A stretch of DNA of 64,000 nt from Strongylocentrotus purpuratus (GCF_000002235.5 NW_022145532.1:62001-126000), one strand, 5' to 3'; counted from the first letter of the stretch, positions 26,417 through 38,612 are shown. The notes: generated by a model not told the origin, from the letters alone. Made by a program: numbers and translations.

Positions 26417-27406
26417 TTAGAATTTTTACCTCCCCGTCGGGTTACGCTGATAGATTGGTCACTCGGTGTGGGCAAACCTGATACAACATCTACCGAACCC
26501 TAAGGGGACATGGTAAATAAGAACGAAAAAATCACAAGGTACCATGAACAGAATATTACCAGTGTTTACAAAATACATGCATAACTTAGTGGTATCACGT
26601 AAAAAAGAAAACCCTTAAGGACATTTCAATTCGTACGTGGTTGTTTACCGGTGATTGAATGATGACTGATTATTCCCGTCGTTGAATGAACTCAACCTTA
26701 AGAAACAACCCTGTGGTAGAGATTGTTATTACAGACAGGTGATAAGTGCTCTCAATCTTCAAAGGTACGTTAAAGATACTATTTCTGGGGATTTCTGAGG
26801 CACATGATCCGTCATTATTTCCCGGACGTATGACTGCGTCGGCAACTGATGCAGCCTTTGACGTGTCGTTGAGAAATCAAATGGTAACCAAAAATTAATG
26901 CAAAGTGAACAGTCCAAACATTGGTGTATGGGCTGTTTGTCTTCATAGGCTTGAAAGCCCCAGGTAAATGCGCAATCTTTCTGTCCGATGTTTATCCTCA
27001 CATGGTACTTCAAAGACCGCAACAGTCGCTGACGCAGTCCTCCGTCAGGCAAATGACGCCTGGTGCGCCATGGACAATATGACCATAACACACGAGGCGT
27101 CATTATGATTACTATAATCCCTGCGCTAATTACGCCTGTGAAGGTAATTCGTACTTACGCCATTCAATCAAATCAATATGTGCACTGCTTGATTTGCATT
27201 TGACGTTTTGTGTAATATCACAGTAGCATGCATGGCACGTCAAATGCGCCCGTCTCTGACGTAGTTCTCCGTCAGGCAAATACATCTGACAAGCGATTAA
27301 AAATCTAGCTTGTCGTCCGTGCCTTCTCATATGCATCTGTGTAAAGGTGACTTGTGAGGGGCGTGAAGAAAGGAAGATGACCTGTTGGCAAACTGAATAT
27401 AGAAGA
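26417..27406. other. no firm gene; duplicated 31-bp motif
   Basis: The open frames at 26759-27103 and 27130-27336 (minus) share only a local match. The 31-bp segments 27025-27055 and 27252-27282 agree at 27 of 31 positions. In one minus frame both translate to a CLTE(D/N)-x-V motif. No longer homology is visible between the two copies. Confidence 0.4.
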
Positions 27407-27826
27407 TTAAAGATACAGACCAGTAATGGTCATGCGATTGCATTGTGAAAGAAACGTTGTGGAATCGATCAGAAAAGGTTGATCATCTAGCATATAAGTA
27501 TTGGTGTGTACTGCAAGATGCTGGAATCATCAAAATGATAATAAATTTGGCCCAGTCTTGATAAATTAAGTTACAAGCACTGTACACAGAAAGATGTATT
27601 ATGGGACTACCCCCACACGTGCGCGACACGTGCGTTATATCTATCAGGTCCAAATATATATAATAATTTACCAAATATATCAATTAGTAGGCGGTTTCTC
27701 GGCAACATTATGTTGTATGATCACGTATTAGTCAAAACATATTCTTTCACATGATTGGTAATAAGAGCTTCCATTTTCATTTTTTTTTGAGAGGGGGGCG
27801 TTTCCAAAACTGGTCTTTACCTTTAA
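27407..27826. mobile_element. TTAA MITE family C, copy 1
   Basis: TTAAAGATACAGACCAG stands at the left and, reverse-complemented, TTAAAGGTAAAGACCAG at the right. The body shares the family core GCGATTGCATTGTGAAAGAA, TTGATCATCTAGCATATAAG and CAGAAAGATGTAT with the copies at 32.5, 35.7 and 41.1 kb. It is 420 bp long and the most diverged at its right end. Confidence 0.75.
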
Positions 27827-28265
27827 GCATAAATGGATATTTCGTCATCATCTTCAACCTTTGAGTGTAGTATATCTGAATCGCTACTATAATTATGAAA
27901 GGGTAGCGAAACATTCGATGGGCATTCTATCCTGATGTCCACAAAGATAGTTTGTTCATGATTGATACGTTCGGTATGACTTTATCATCGCTTAGAATAT
28001 TTGTTTTTAATTTCGATGCTGCCCTTTGCAAAAACGAAATCCTGTGCTTTAAGGGATTATTGGCATCGACGATCAATAGATATGTTAAAGGTTAGCGAAC
28101 TCTCCGATGTTTTTTCATACCGTTTCCTCTTCTAACTAATAATTTTTTTCATCGCTTGGCTGTTTTTTTTTTTATTTATTTGAATGTTGCCCTTTGCTAA
28201 ATGAAAAGTAAAGTAGTTGGCAATCATGGATCCCCAAGTTACTGTACCACCTCCATATCTGTCTC
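27827..28265. other. no feature seen
   Basis: AT-rich spacer. Confidence 0.5.
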
Positions 28266-28287
28266 CCCCCCCCCGCCCCCCCCCCCC

Positions 28288-28337
<50 letters not shown>

Positions 28338-28610
28338 ATCTCTTTGTCGTTCTCTCTCTCTCTCTATCTCTTTCTCTTTCTCTTTCTCTATATTTCTCTC
28401 TCTCTCTCTCCATCTTTATCTAACTCTAGCTTCTCTAACTCCCTTTCTATCTATATATCCCACTCACCCCCTCTCTCTCCCATTCTCTTTCCATCCCCTT
28501 CCTCCCCCCCCCTCCCCTCCCCTCCTCCTCCATCTCTTTCATACGCAATCCGTCGACCCTTATCACTTCTCGATCTCTTTCTCTCGTACTCTCTTTCTTT
28601 CTTCATGTCC
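28266..28610. repeat. C runs and (TC)n pyrimidine tract
   Basis: C runs at 28266-28290 lead into a long (TC)n array with TTTC, TATC and CCCT interruptions. The three Ser/Leu/Pro frames of 68 to 141 residues are translations of this tract and not genes. Confidence 0.9.
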
Positions 28611-29714
28611 TGTATTATTTTTTTAATGATGTAAAACTAGGGAACATATAGTATGGTTTTTATGATGAGGGGTGATGCAAATGAATTAGATCATGTCTTA
28701 CACGACCCAGAATCAGTTTAAACCATGATCTAAGCGACCGCGCAGGCCATCATTGTCGACGTCTAATCAAAATAATAATGGAAAGAACGTGTTGCATATT
28801 AATATATCATACAAGCTAGTCCAACTTGGCCTGATTACAAGACGTCTTTCTGATTTGGTATCCTATTTTGGAGTTTAAGGGGGTGTCATACTAAAGCCTT
28901 ATACAAGATAGAAAACAAAAGAGTACAACCAATCTAACTTACACTCTTTGTCTCGGTTTTTACTAACAATTCATGTCATTGACTTCACTACCAAATGAGT
29001 TTTTCATTCATTTTTCTTCTTTTTTTAAACTTGAAAATGAATTTAACAACAAATCTTCTATTTCCTTTTTATAGCTGATTTGGGTGTGTGTTGAGCTAGT
29101 AAGAGTTGTTAATATCCATGCAAATGGAATATGACATGAACAGCCCTGACCAGTAATGTCATCACAATGACCAGCCCTGACTGGGTATTTTCAAGATTTT
29201 AACGGAAAATATTATGATATACTATTCTTATAACTACTCATGAAATTAGTTCAGAGCTCATGGGCAGATATTTCCGGAAGTATGTCAATCCTCTATGCCT
29301 ACAAAAATACAACAAATCATTCATATTATTATAATTATTATCCCAAAATAGATATCAACTCTACAAAATCTGAATATAAACGATGAATAAATTCTTAGGA
29401 TGAGGATCGATTTCATCAAGAGATACGAATGCAAATATTATTGTGAATAGTGGATTACATGGAGAAGGAACACACCTGAAGGAGTTGATGATGTATACAC
29501 CAACACATATCATGAGACAACAGGAATGAACATCAGTGGCTACAAATAAACAATATAATTAAGATCAGTTGAAAGTAAACTTGATAAGACTATTTTCGGC
29601 TAAAAGCATCGGGGGGGGGGGGGTTCTGACTATCCATCAGAATATATTCAGGTATTGTAGTCTTTTAGAGAGAGGATAGTGCTTGAGATGAGAGGAAATA
29701 TAATGGATTTACCA
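28611..29714. other. no gene seen
   Basis: AT-rich non-coding sequence with a G run at 29611-29622. Confidence 0.5.
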
Positions 29715-29960
29715 TTCGGCAAACTTGAACCAAATTCGAATCAAATCTTCCTTGATTATGGATCCTATGTCCTTGTTGTGTGCAAGGGTGATGCGTTGTT
29801 CTCTATTACGGCTCCACTCTGTCACTAGCTTTGGCGGGATTTCAGAGCACTTCTCAAGGGGGTTGGCTCTCATATGGAAAGCGTATCAGGATGTCTCCAT
29901 TTACCATTCACTTTCAATTACAGTGACATTTTTCACCTCTGATGTCATATCGGTAAATTG
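29715..29960 (-). pseudogene. frameshifted Ig-like domain fragment
   Basis: Three overlapping minus-strand pieces read like successive parts of one immunoglobulin-type domain. The first is EVKNVTVIESEW, resembling an A'/B strand start. The second, one frame over, is NGDILIRFPYESQPP. The third is KLVTEWSRN followed by QRITLAHNKDIGSIIKEDL, resembling strands C to D of a V-like domain with its conserved Trp. Moving from piece to piece needs two single-base shifts, the second at a run of five Cs. The B-strand cysteine position holds Phe. No known family member was aligned, so the Ig assignment is by motif only. A chance resemblance is possible, but the order of the parts is right. Confidence 0.3.
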
Positions 29961-30714
29961 ACATTGTCACGTGGCTTTAATTTTGCCGGGTAGGATCGGA
30001 CTAATGGCTCCTACCCAACATGTATTTCATTAATATGATATTACTCCCATTTGAGTTGCCATGGTCATTAGTTTTTTGTCTGACTTCATGACAGATGTAT
30101 CTCTGAAAACTGTGAGACTGTCTTTTGGGGGAATGTAATAACAATTAAGTTCGATAATAAAAGTGTTATGCCTGTGATTCACCCTAGACATTGGCGTTCT
30201 TTCATAAATTATAAAGTGTCCTATATATATATATTTATTGATAGGGATGGACAGCCCTGGACATCATTAAACAGAAACACGTTTCAATATCGCCTTCATA
30301 ACAAGAGCGTCTATGAGCTAGAGATTAGTTCTTCTCGCTGAAAATTAATATGATTTCCATACCCTGCAGGTCAGTGTACCAAACGATGCCAGAAGTAATT
30401 GTCCATGCTTCCCAAGCGTGTGACTCAATGTTTTGATTCTGTTAAAGTATAATTTAAAATTAAGTGCAAATCGATGTAAGGCTTGCTCTGTTTTAGTATT
30501 GCTACTATTAGAATATGAATCAAGAATATCTAAGATTTCAAAATGTGAAGTGATTTTGTGTGTTGCAGATATTTTCCTTAAATAACAATTTGACCAATAC
30601 CGTTAATATCGTCTAATTTTTATTTTCTCTCGAATCTTGAAAATGTAAAGTTCTATTTAAAAAAAAAACTATACAAAAAAAACTTGTGTGACGAGCCTCA
30701 ATCATATAGTAATT
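29961..30714. other. no feature seen
   Basis: Spacer, intronic if the Ig-like pieces belong to one gene. Confidence 0.45.
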
Positions 30715-31800
30715 TACATATCTTCTACGTAAAACCCTTTCTAGAGATCCATATCTCCTTGAAATATGATAAAACCTGAGCATTATCTACAGAGTACCAA
30801 AGACCAACTCTAGCACAAATTACAGCATTGACATCACTATCTTCTACGTGGAACCCTTTCCAGAGATCCACATTGATCATCATCTACAGAGAAATAAATA
30901 CTTACCTATTAACCAACTCTAGCACAAATTGCAACATTTACATCACTATCTTCTACGTAGAACCCTTTCCAGAGATCCACATCTCCTTTACTTATGGTAA
31001 AACCTGAGCATTATCTACAGAGAACCAAATACTTACCAATATGACCAACTCTTTAACCTCAAAAACTATTTTAAAGACAATTGTGTGACTAGCCTCAAGC
31101 CTATAGGAATTAACATATTTGCTACGTAAAACCCTTTCAAGAGATCCACATCTCCTTTCATTATGACAAAAACCTGAGCATCATCTATAGAGAACTAAAT
31201 ACTTACCAATATGACCAACTCTAGGAAAAATTACAAAATTTACATCACTGTCTTTTACGTAGGACCCCTTCCAGAGATCTACATCTCCTTTAATTACGAC
31301 AAAACCTGAGCATCATCTACAGAGAACCAAATACTTACCAATTAACCAACTCTAGCACAAATTACAGCATTTATATCACTATCTTCTACGTAGAACCCTT
31401 TCCAGAGATCCACATAATTCTTTAATTATGATAAAACCTGAGCATTAACTACAGAGAACCAAATACTTACCACTATGACCAACTCTAGCACAAATTACAG
31501 TTTTTACATCCCTATCTTCTACGAAGAACCCTTTCCAGAGATCCACATCTCCTTTATTTTTGATAAAACCTCTGAGCATTATCTACAGAGAACCAAATAC
31601 TTTATGACCAACTCTTTAACCTCAAAAACCATTAAAAAAACGTGTGACTAGTCTCAAGCCTAGAAATTAACATATTTGCTACATAAAACCCTTTCCAGAG
31701 ATCCACATCGCCTTTAATTATGATAAAACCTGAGCATTAACTACAGAGAACCAAATACTTACCAATATGACCAACTCTAGCACAAATTACAGCATTTCCA
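30715..31800. repeat. tandem array copying an exon end and its 5' splice site
   Basis: About eight diverged units of roughly 105 to 165 bp lie head to tail. Recurrent words on the plus strand are TTCTACGTAGAACCC, TTTCCAGAGATCCACATCTC, AAACCTGAGCATTATCTACA and AATACTTACCAATATGACCA. On the minus strand the last word gives a GTAAGTATT donor preceded by the same bases that end the exon at 31763-31855. Six of the eight units keep the donor-like GTAAG. Units 3 and 7 (and the flank of unit 1) also carry an extra segment with TAACCTCAAAAAC and GTGTGACTAG. The rightmost unit overlaps the exon itself. Confidence 0.8.
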
Positions 31801-31855
31801 TCACGCACTTCTAAAGAACACAGGATGCGTGTCCATGTCGTCTGCTCATCGGTCG
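31763..31855 (-). CDS. Ig-like domain exon (C-terminal half of a domain)
   Basis: Exactly 93 bp lie between a 3' splice site (ttccttgtctgcaag, 31856 upward) and a consensus donor (G|GTAAGTATT, 31762 downward). Both borders are phase 1, the usual phase of immunoglobulin-domain exons. The 31 codons contain WTRILCSLEVRDGN and AVICARVGHIG. This fits strands E to G of an Ig C2/I-type domain: a hydrophobic-alternating strand, Asp six residues before the F-strand Cys, and Gly seven residues after it. The frame upstream of the acceptor stays open but is intron-like. The preceding half-domain should lie to the right. The tandem array to its left copies the last part of this exon. It could belong to a live gene or to the relic suggested by the neighbouring pieces. 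Confidence 0.42.
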
Positions 31856-32536
31856 CTTGCAGACAAGGAATGCTCAAGGAAATTTGCACGAAACATATCG
31901 ACTTACTCCAAAACCAAATAGAGGCAAGCACCTTTTCTTAAAAGTTCTTTGTATTTGCGACATGTCAAGTCTTTAAACATATTTAGTGTAGGTCGTTTGG
32001 AAGTCAATACCCATCGGCCGATGTACATTTTACCTTTAAGGGTATAGTACCAGATATTTGTATTTCATGAAAAGGGTTGGGAACTAAAATGAGGCTTAAA
32101 TATTAGTTGGAAGCCAGAACAAGATTCAACGAATGTGAAGTTTTATCTTGGGCATCATTCCTCGACACATGAAATACGGTTAAATAAAGATGATAAGCAC
32201 CTAACTATCAAATTTTTATTTGAAACATAACGGAGAGGAAACACACTTTAATCAAGTCTGAGTGTCAGTAGAATTTAGAGTTTGACAGAATGGTGGATTT
32301 CGATGGCGCCCTTGGAGGAATCGATGATGTTCTTTCTCCAACGTATGGAGTTCGTTTTTAGTTTTCACTTTTCAGTTTTCACTTTTTTCAGGGTTTTGAT
32401 TTCTTCAAAATTAGTCATGCGATCGGAAAGGGTTCTCATCAATTATGAGGTTTTGCAAAAGAGAGAACTTATGCACGAGTTTAACATATACCTCTATCTG
32501 TCTAGATCCTCAATCTTTAGCATTCCTTTTGTTTAC
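31856..32536. other. no feature seen
   Basis: Non-coding spacer; the 98-residue plus-strand frame at 32282-32578 has no domain. Confidence 0.5.
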
Positions 32537-32930
32537 TTAAAGATAAAGGTGAGTTCTGGTAATGCGATTGCATTGTGAAAGAAAAGGCGTGGAATGGATC
32601 AGAAAAAAGTTGATCATGTAGCATGTAAGTATTGGTGTGCACTGCAAGGCTCTGGAGTCATCAAAATCATAATAAATTTGGCCCAGTCTTGGTAAAGTAA
32701 CAAGCACTGTAAACAGAAAGATGTATATGGGACTACACAAATGGTGTCGGGGCTAGCTTACCTAGATTTCCTTATCTTTCTATGCTCATTACTCATCCAG
32801 TATACATTTTCTTCAAAAAGTGTTTGGCACATGACATTTATTTGTAATCTTGAGCATTCAGTGTAAGTTTCGTTTGATCCTGTGAGAAATTCATTTTCTT
32901 TTTTTTACCAGAAGTCAAGTTTATCTTTAA
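32537..32930. mobile_element. TTAA MITE family C, copy 2
   Basis: The element is 394 bp, bounded by TTAA on both sides. Terminal inverted repeats are AGATAAAGGTGAGTTCTGG and CCAGAAGTCAAGTTTATCT. It matches the 41.1-kb copy over its entire length, including GTGTCGGGGCTAG and TTGTAATCTTGA(G/A)CATTC. No open frame of note. Confidence 0.85.
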
Positions 32931-33000
32931 TGTCGTACTGTCTTTCTTTAAATTCCCTTTTTTCCATCCACAAAAGGCATGTGTTCTCATTCCTCTTCTC

Positions 33001-33002
33001 TG

Positions 33003-33034
<32 letters not shown>

Positions 33035-33045
33035 TAGTTTTTGTA
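33001..33045. repeat. (CT)n microsatellite
   Basis: Short pyrimidine repeat. Confidence 0.85.
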
Positions 33046-34416
33046 AAACTTTATCTTTCCATATCTTTCTCTATATCCCACTCACTTAATCTGTAGGTAA
33101 CCCACTCACTAAGTCTGATTTATCTAGATATATATTTATTCATGTCAATTACGCATTTGAAAACTACGATCAGCAAGTTCAAATGAATTATTGATATCAT
33201 CATTAGTGTGATTCATACCAGAATATTTAAGGAAGGTTAAACTTCACATCCATCTTTCTATCTTAAGCTATCTCAAGCTGCCCCCCCCCCCCTCCCCCGC
33301 CCACTATAAATTGATTGTCTAAGTGGTGCCAACATGTTTTAAACAGCCCATGAGAGAGGGTGTAACTCTCAGACTTTTCCCTCCCCCTTTTCCCGTTCAT
33401 GTCGCCTTCCTATAGTCTTATTTCCGCCCGGTTTCCGTACATATTCCCATTGTCATAAGCCATTAAAATCACCTACCCTGGTCAGAAAATCAAGTCCTGT
33501 CCACGGGTCACATCCGGGACTTCCTAAGGGGTTCATCAAACGGACGACTTCACATCGAATCACGACAGATGAGGGTTTTCCCCCACCACATTTCATTCAA
33601 CGCCTTATTTCTAGAAAAGGTTCTTCAGGTCATTCTTGATAATAAGGGACACGAGGGTGTCGGTGAATTATCTTGCTTGATTTATTATACAATGTCGTAA
33701 AGATACGATCAAGCTTAATATACACGTCTTAACACAACTTAAAGTAGCGTTAGTTTCACACTGGCAATGGCTTAATTACGAACAGCGAAGAAACATTGGT
33801 ATGACAGAGACTATAAATCAAGAACATGGAGATAGAGTGCGTCACGCCAAGTTGATATTTTGTTTTATAACCCATGTTCAAGGAAGGCCGTCGCGATGAA
33901 TCATAGAGGAGTTTGGGCGTGAAAAAAGTGATGAATTTGGTTACTTGATTTGTTTTCTTGATGAAGAAGGCACACTCGCACATAAAGCCAGATCGTAAGG
34001 CTCCCCTCTGGTCATGATGGTGAAGTATAGAACAGATCGCAATAAATAATCAGTAACTACGATCGTCCCCGAAAGCTCACTCTCCGAAACGACTAATATA
34101 AGGCCATGCAATTATAGGTAATGGCCATGCAACGCCACATTTATGACTAAACGCAATGTTGCGTCATTAACCCGCATAGTACCATAAATGCTTTCTTGCT
34201 GTTACGCAGGCGCCATGGTTTTCCATTGCAAGTTGCAACTTATGTTACATAAACCCGTAACTACCTCCATGACAACGTTTATTCCTTAATTGCCACGGGT
34301 ATGTGATATGATAACCACGTCTCATTCTGTTTGAAAAATTATCCTCGGGGTTTTAAGTGTTATATGGTGCGGTCACACTTTAACTTATTGCCTAGTCGTA
34401 ATATGGCCTTGTGTCT
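33046..34416. other. no firm gene; GC-richer patch at 33480-33620
   Basis: A 47-codon minus-strand frame around 33465-33605 begins MKCGGGKPSSVVIRCEV and reaches an AGG|GTAGGT donor-like site. It is too short and unrecognised to call, though the VVIRCEV stretch would suit an Ig B strand. A C run lies at 33281-33292. The rest is non-coding. Confidence 0.3.
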
Positions 34417-34770
34417 TTAAAGGTAATACAACGTTTTGGTATGGGGTCATGAAAATGGTTCAAATGAACATATTGGAAGCATATACGATCCTACAATATT
34501 CGGTGTTCGTTGTCGCGGTCGAAATCGACTCTAAAGTTATGAAATTGTAAATAATAAAAAAAAATATGTTGAATAGCTCCCTCTCTAGGTCAAGATATTT
34601 ATTAAGCTATAAAACAATGTTTATTGACTAAAATCGACTGATTAGCTATTCTCGTTCGGAAATTATATACCACAACTACATACTCTGAGATTGTCATGAT
34701 CGCAGCTACCATTATACGGCCGTAGGAGCTATTTGAAATTTATCAAAATTTACCGGGAGCACCGGTAAAT
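34417..34770. mobile_element. TTAA MITE family A, truncated copy
   Basis: It begins with TTAA and AGGTAATACAACG and follows the 19.1-kb copy closely (GTATGGGGTCATGAAAATGG, TACGGCCGTAGGAGC) up to ACCGGTAAAT. There it stops about 150 bp short of the expected right end. The next 21 bases (CACGACCACGACACCGCTAC...) look like the end of a SINE head, so a second event removed the right part. Confidence 0.75.
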
Positions 34771-34830
34771 CACGACCACGACACCGCTACGTAATTTTTC
34801 CTTTTGCATTTTCATGATTTTCAGGGAATT

Positions 34831-35115
34831 CTATTTTTCGCAGCCAAACATCATTTCATTAATAGGAGTTATGAGATGACAGATTGATTTCCATATCACA
34901 ATATGAATGACGTACAGTTGACAGATGTAGATCACCACAGAGAGACGTTTTTCGTCGATTCTTTCTAAAACAGTGACTTGCTGAAAATATTTGCTCTGAT
35001 GCCAGATGAAGATTGGTGCATTTTTGGTTCTACCTGTCGCATACAAATCAACCGAATTCAAACAACCGTGAACAAAAAGTACATTCCAGCATTTGTTCTG
35101 ACTAAGTGTTGTCAC
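34831..35115 (-). pseudogene. Ig-like domain fragment
   Basis: A 94-codon open frame on the minus strand lacks an ATG at its natural border and so would be an exon. It reads NSVDLYATGRTKNAPIFIWH, then QVTVLERIDEKRLSVVIYIC. This resembles B to E strands of an Ig domain: a Trp about 13 residues after the B-strand position, then a V-x-(D/E)-x-x-x-L-S pattern. The B-strand Cys is replaced by Ala, and the tail after IYIC is not domain-like. The words PIF..HQ are shared with the frame at 41516-41717. AG|AACAAATGC near 35090 could be an acceptor. Identification is by motif only. Confidence 0.3.
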
Positions 35116-35665
35116 TAAACAGGGGGTTTAATGTAAAAGCCTGTAATAGCAAACTGAACATAACTCAGAGGTATGGCTCTTTCATCAGGAGATTAAGCTT
35201 CAAGTTCGTCGATGGGAATGCGATTTCAAATCCGATAAAAAGGAAAATTTGGAGGATAGAAAGAAAGTGTCCTTCCTTGGGGTGGGATACACGCGTTGAT
35301 TGTTGAAGGCCAAACGACTTACCAAATATGTGTATTTAAATTTGCAAAGGGCTAAATGGATACTCTTATGATATTCCCTGTAAGCCAAAGAAAGATGGCT
35401 CTAAGAAATGACCCAATTCTGCTGGGAAATAAAGTGAAAAGGTTTTTCAACTTTACTAGCTAGAGGTTTTTTTACTATTATTATTTTATTGATATTCATT
35501 CATAACAAAGCTCCTTTTTGAAGCAGGCCATCCCTGGCTTTAAGTGGGATTACCCTATTTTTTGTTATTAAAGGTACATAATGAATGAATCCAAAACCAA
35601 TGTTATACATGGTGTTAAAAAAAAGAAAAGAAACGTAATGGCATTAAACAGTCATACATTCAAAC
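35116..35665. other. no feature seen
   Basis: Non-coding spacer. Confidence 0.5.
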
Positions 35666-36060
35666 TTAAAGATGAACTTGAGTTCTGGTCACGCGATTGC
35701 ATTGTGAAAGAAACGGTGTGGAATCAATCAGAAAAGGTTGATCATCTAGCATATAAGAATTTGTATGTATTGCAAGGTTCTGGAATCATCAAAATGATAA
35801 GAAATTTGGCCAAGTCCTGGTAAAGTTACAAACACTTTACACAGAAAGATGTATATGGGACTACACGAACACGTGGCGTAAAAAGCCGCCCCCCCCCCCG
35901 ATTTTTACGATGTTACATGCATATTTAGAATATGAAGACATTTGAAGAGCCATGCTTTTCAGGGAACATGTCTTAATTTTCTTCCACACTTGCATAATAA
36001 GAATGAGTAATGCTCACAAATTATTTTTCACCTCTTCCCAGAACTCAGCCTTCTCTTTAA
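35666..36060. mobile_element. TTAA MITE family C, copy 3
   Basis: The element is 395 bp bounded by TTAA. The left terminus is AGATGAACTTGAGTTCTGG; the right terminus, reverse-complemented, is AGAGAAGGCTGAGTTCTGG. The left half matches the family well. The right half is diverged and contains a C run at 35889-35899. Confidence 0.8.
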
Positions 36061-37047
36061 GTCCAAGAGAAACATAAAGTAACCATTATTAATTCTTCGT
36101 TTCAACAAGTTGAGAAAAAAACTTGTTCAAATCCGACAAACGTTTATTTTCCAGCGGTAGAACTAGTTCCAGCTTAATTTAGGCCTATCGTTCTGGGCCA
36201 TTACTCTATTAAATTCGCCTGACAGACATCGTCCATTCTTTGAACATTCATTTTTATATTTTGTTTAACTTGGATTCTACAACAATAATATAATAGAATT
36301 TTAGACAATTAGAATGTTAGGATAGATATTGAATAATTTGCAAACCTTTCATTTCCTTCTCTAAAATGAGCATGTGTTCCAATCTGCTGGCTTTGTCTTT
36401 AACAAAAAAGCTTTTCTGGAGAATGCTCAATGGGAAGGAACCTAGATTTTGAAATTCCTCCCAGTCATTAAAAAAAGAAAGAAAAAGAATTCAGGAATGG
36501 TTGGGTGGCCTTGTTTTATTTCCAACTTTGTTTTTGTTTTGCTATGTGATGTTTTCCCGAATCTTGCGTCTCCAGGAATTCATGGAGCACGTGTTCTATT
36601 TTTCATGTTGACGTTCTGCGCTCCGGTTGGTCGCAGCTGCACAAATCGACGAATGAAAATCAAAACCAACTCTTACCCCAAGTACAGTAGAAAATAAACT
36701 GGAGTAGAACATACCGTAAACCAGCTTCAGGTATTTATTCAATTGAAATTGAAGCTCGAACTATGTCAAGTATACGGTTTTCTCTCTGAGAAGTGTTTGA
36801 CCGGTAGCACAACATGCGTCAGTGCTAGTGGCAAGACACGTCTTAAATATTTAAGAAAGTTAATTAGTCAATTGTGAAGGGTATTTCAAAGAATCGAGAG
36901 TGGGTACACGTGATTTCGTAACTTGTCATTTCTTCGTTGGGTACTTTGGGTTTGATATGTTGCAGGCATGCGGAACTTACTATTTTTTAAATGAAATGTA
37001 AGTATCCAGGCTACATTAGTCGTGATCGTAATGCCACCAGATCGGAA

Positions 37048-37049
<2 letters not shown>
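36061..37049. other. no gene seen
   Basis: Open frames on both strands at 36449-36700 have no recognisable domain. Confidence 0.5.
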
Positions 37050-37078
<29 letters not shown>

Positions 37079-37205
37079 AGGGGGGAGAGAGAGAGAGAGA
37101 AAGAGAGAAGAGAGGGAGAGGGAGCGAGAGACAGACAGACAGACAGAAACAGACTGACATACACAGAGAGAGAGGGGAGAGAGAGAGAAAGAAAGAAAGA
37201 AAGAG
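37050..37205. repeat. (GA)n purine tract
   Basis: Long GA-rich microsatellite with GGGG and GACA interruptions. It accounts for the Arg/Glu- and Ser/Leu-rich frames on the two strands. Confidence 0.9.
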
Positions 37206-38181
37206 AATAATCGTGAAGATAAGAATCTAGATTTGAATATCTTTATTGAATACGATTCTCTCACCGTTGAATATTTGTTTTTACCATTGTCACAAATTTA
37301 CCAGGCATCAATATATGCACCATCTCCGCTCACCAGAGAACATTCCTCGATATATCGTCGCAATGAAGACGTGAGGCAATTTTATTCCACAGTAAAAGCA
37401 TTTTTATTTTCGTTCTAAAACAAACCAAGTAGAATATCACTTATAATTCTTTTCACTTAATTATGGAAATGCTGTAATGCATATTTCCCCAAGACTTGTA
37501 TCGTTCAAAGAAGTCCAGTGGTGTGTGAGATTTCCAAATCAATTAAAAATTAAGCGAGTATGGTGCTGAGCTGTACTTTATCAAATAATTTGTTATGTAC
37601 CTTTCATGGGAGTACAATATTTCGAAGAACATTTCCCCTCCATCCGGTTCCATCTATATAGGCAAATGTATTTCTTGTTTACCTACTCTTTCGAAAAAGC
37701 TAATAACCTGACAAATAATCAATCCCCTCTCCTTCCTCCCCTTCCTGCATCATTCTACCTCCTCGTGAGAACTACAAATATTTTGCTTCTTCCGAGTTAG
37801 GTTAGGATACTTCCGATTTGCGAGATGGATTGAATACAAAATAAAATGACCGATGAATAAATAATGAGTTGATTATGAAACCGCCTCAAGCATTTCTCTG
37901 GAAGGAATAGAGGATGTTGATGTACCTTTCCCCAGTGCAGGTGTGTTGCTTAAAATAATGTAGGTGGTCTGTACTCCATACACTTTTTTCTCTTCTCTTT
38001 TTTTTCTTTCTTGGGAGTGGGGTCTTTGACTCACTGATGGTCGATTTACTCGTTATTTAAAGTTGCACAAATGTTGAAAGACAGCAGTCAACATTTTAAC
38101 TTGTTTGACTGATAGCGGGAATACACTGGAAAGTATTAGAAAAATATCAGGAAAAATTACGCCGATTAAGTTTTAATTTGG
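37206..38181. other. no feature seen
   Basis: AT-rich non-coding sequence. Confidence 0.55.
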
Positions 38182-38454
38182 CTACTCAAAATGACCGCTG
38201 ATACAATGCATAATCTGTTGGGTTTTGCGTTCGTTATTTTGTTGTATCACATCATGGTCTACAATGGTCAACGCACACGATATGGCAGGACGATTAGTAG
38301 GATAAGATATTAACATAGGGACGCTTCTCATATCTATACCACGGTAGTTTGAAACACTACAAATAAATGTTTGGAAGGTCAACTCTTTATTAAAGTTAAA
38401 ATATTGTGAGTTGATGAACATTATGATTGTATGATTGTGTATTTGATTCATCAA
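38182..38454 (-). pseudogene. Ig-like fragment spanning two domains
   Basis: The minus-strand frame contains LTFQTFICSVSNYRG, a good match to an Ig F strand and F-G turn (C-x-V-x-N-x-x-G). VPMLISYPTNRP follows, as in a G strand and inter-domain linker, and then a second domain start ending QQIMHCISGHFE just before TAG. A possible acceptor (actttaataaag) precedes AGTTGACC and would be phase 1, as in Ig exons. No good donor is visible before the stop, so the piece may be decayed or may end differently. CSVSN here parallels CSVHN in the 41-kb piece. Confidence 0.33.
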
Positions 38455-38544
38455 TAATTGCTTCTGATGGCATACAGGGATGTATCAACAAATCCTCTTC
38501 AAGTTCAAGTATATATTTCTGCTCCTATCACTTTTCATTCGAAA

Positions 38545-38612
38545 GAGGGAGAGAGGGAGAGAGAGAAAGAAAGAGAGAGGGAGAGAGAGAGAGAGAGAAA
38601 GGGGGATATGAG
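38545..38612. repeat. (GA)n tract
   Basis: Purine microsatellite. Confidence 0.85.

Noticed and set aside
28201..28634. Ser/Leu/Pro-rich frames of up to 141 residues
   Set aside because: Translation of C runs and a (TC)n tract.
30715..31800. Regular repeats resembling a CRISPR array
   Set aside because: Units are diverged tandem copies without spacers, in a eukaryotic context, and derive from an exon end.
33465..33605. Short minus-strand frame with VVIRCEV and a donor-like site
   Set aside because: Too short and without an acceptor; mentioned only as a possible relative of the Ig-like pieces.
36449..36700. 82-residue plus-strand frame with hydrophobic start
   Set aside because: Looks signal-like by eye, but an equally open frame exists on the other strand and nothing recognisable follows.
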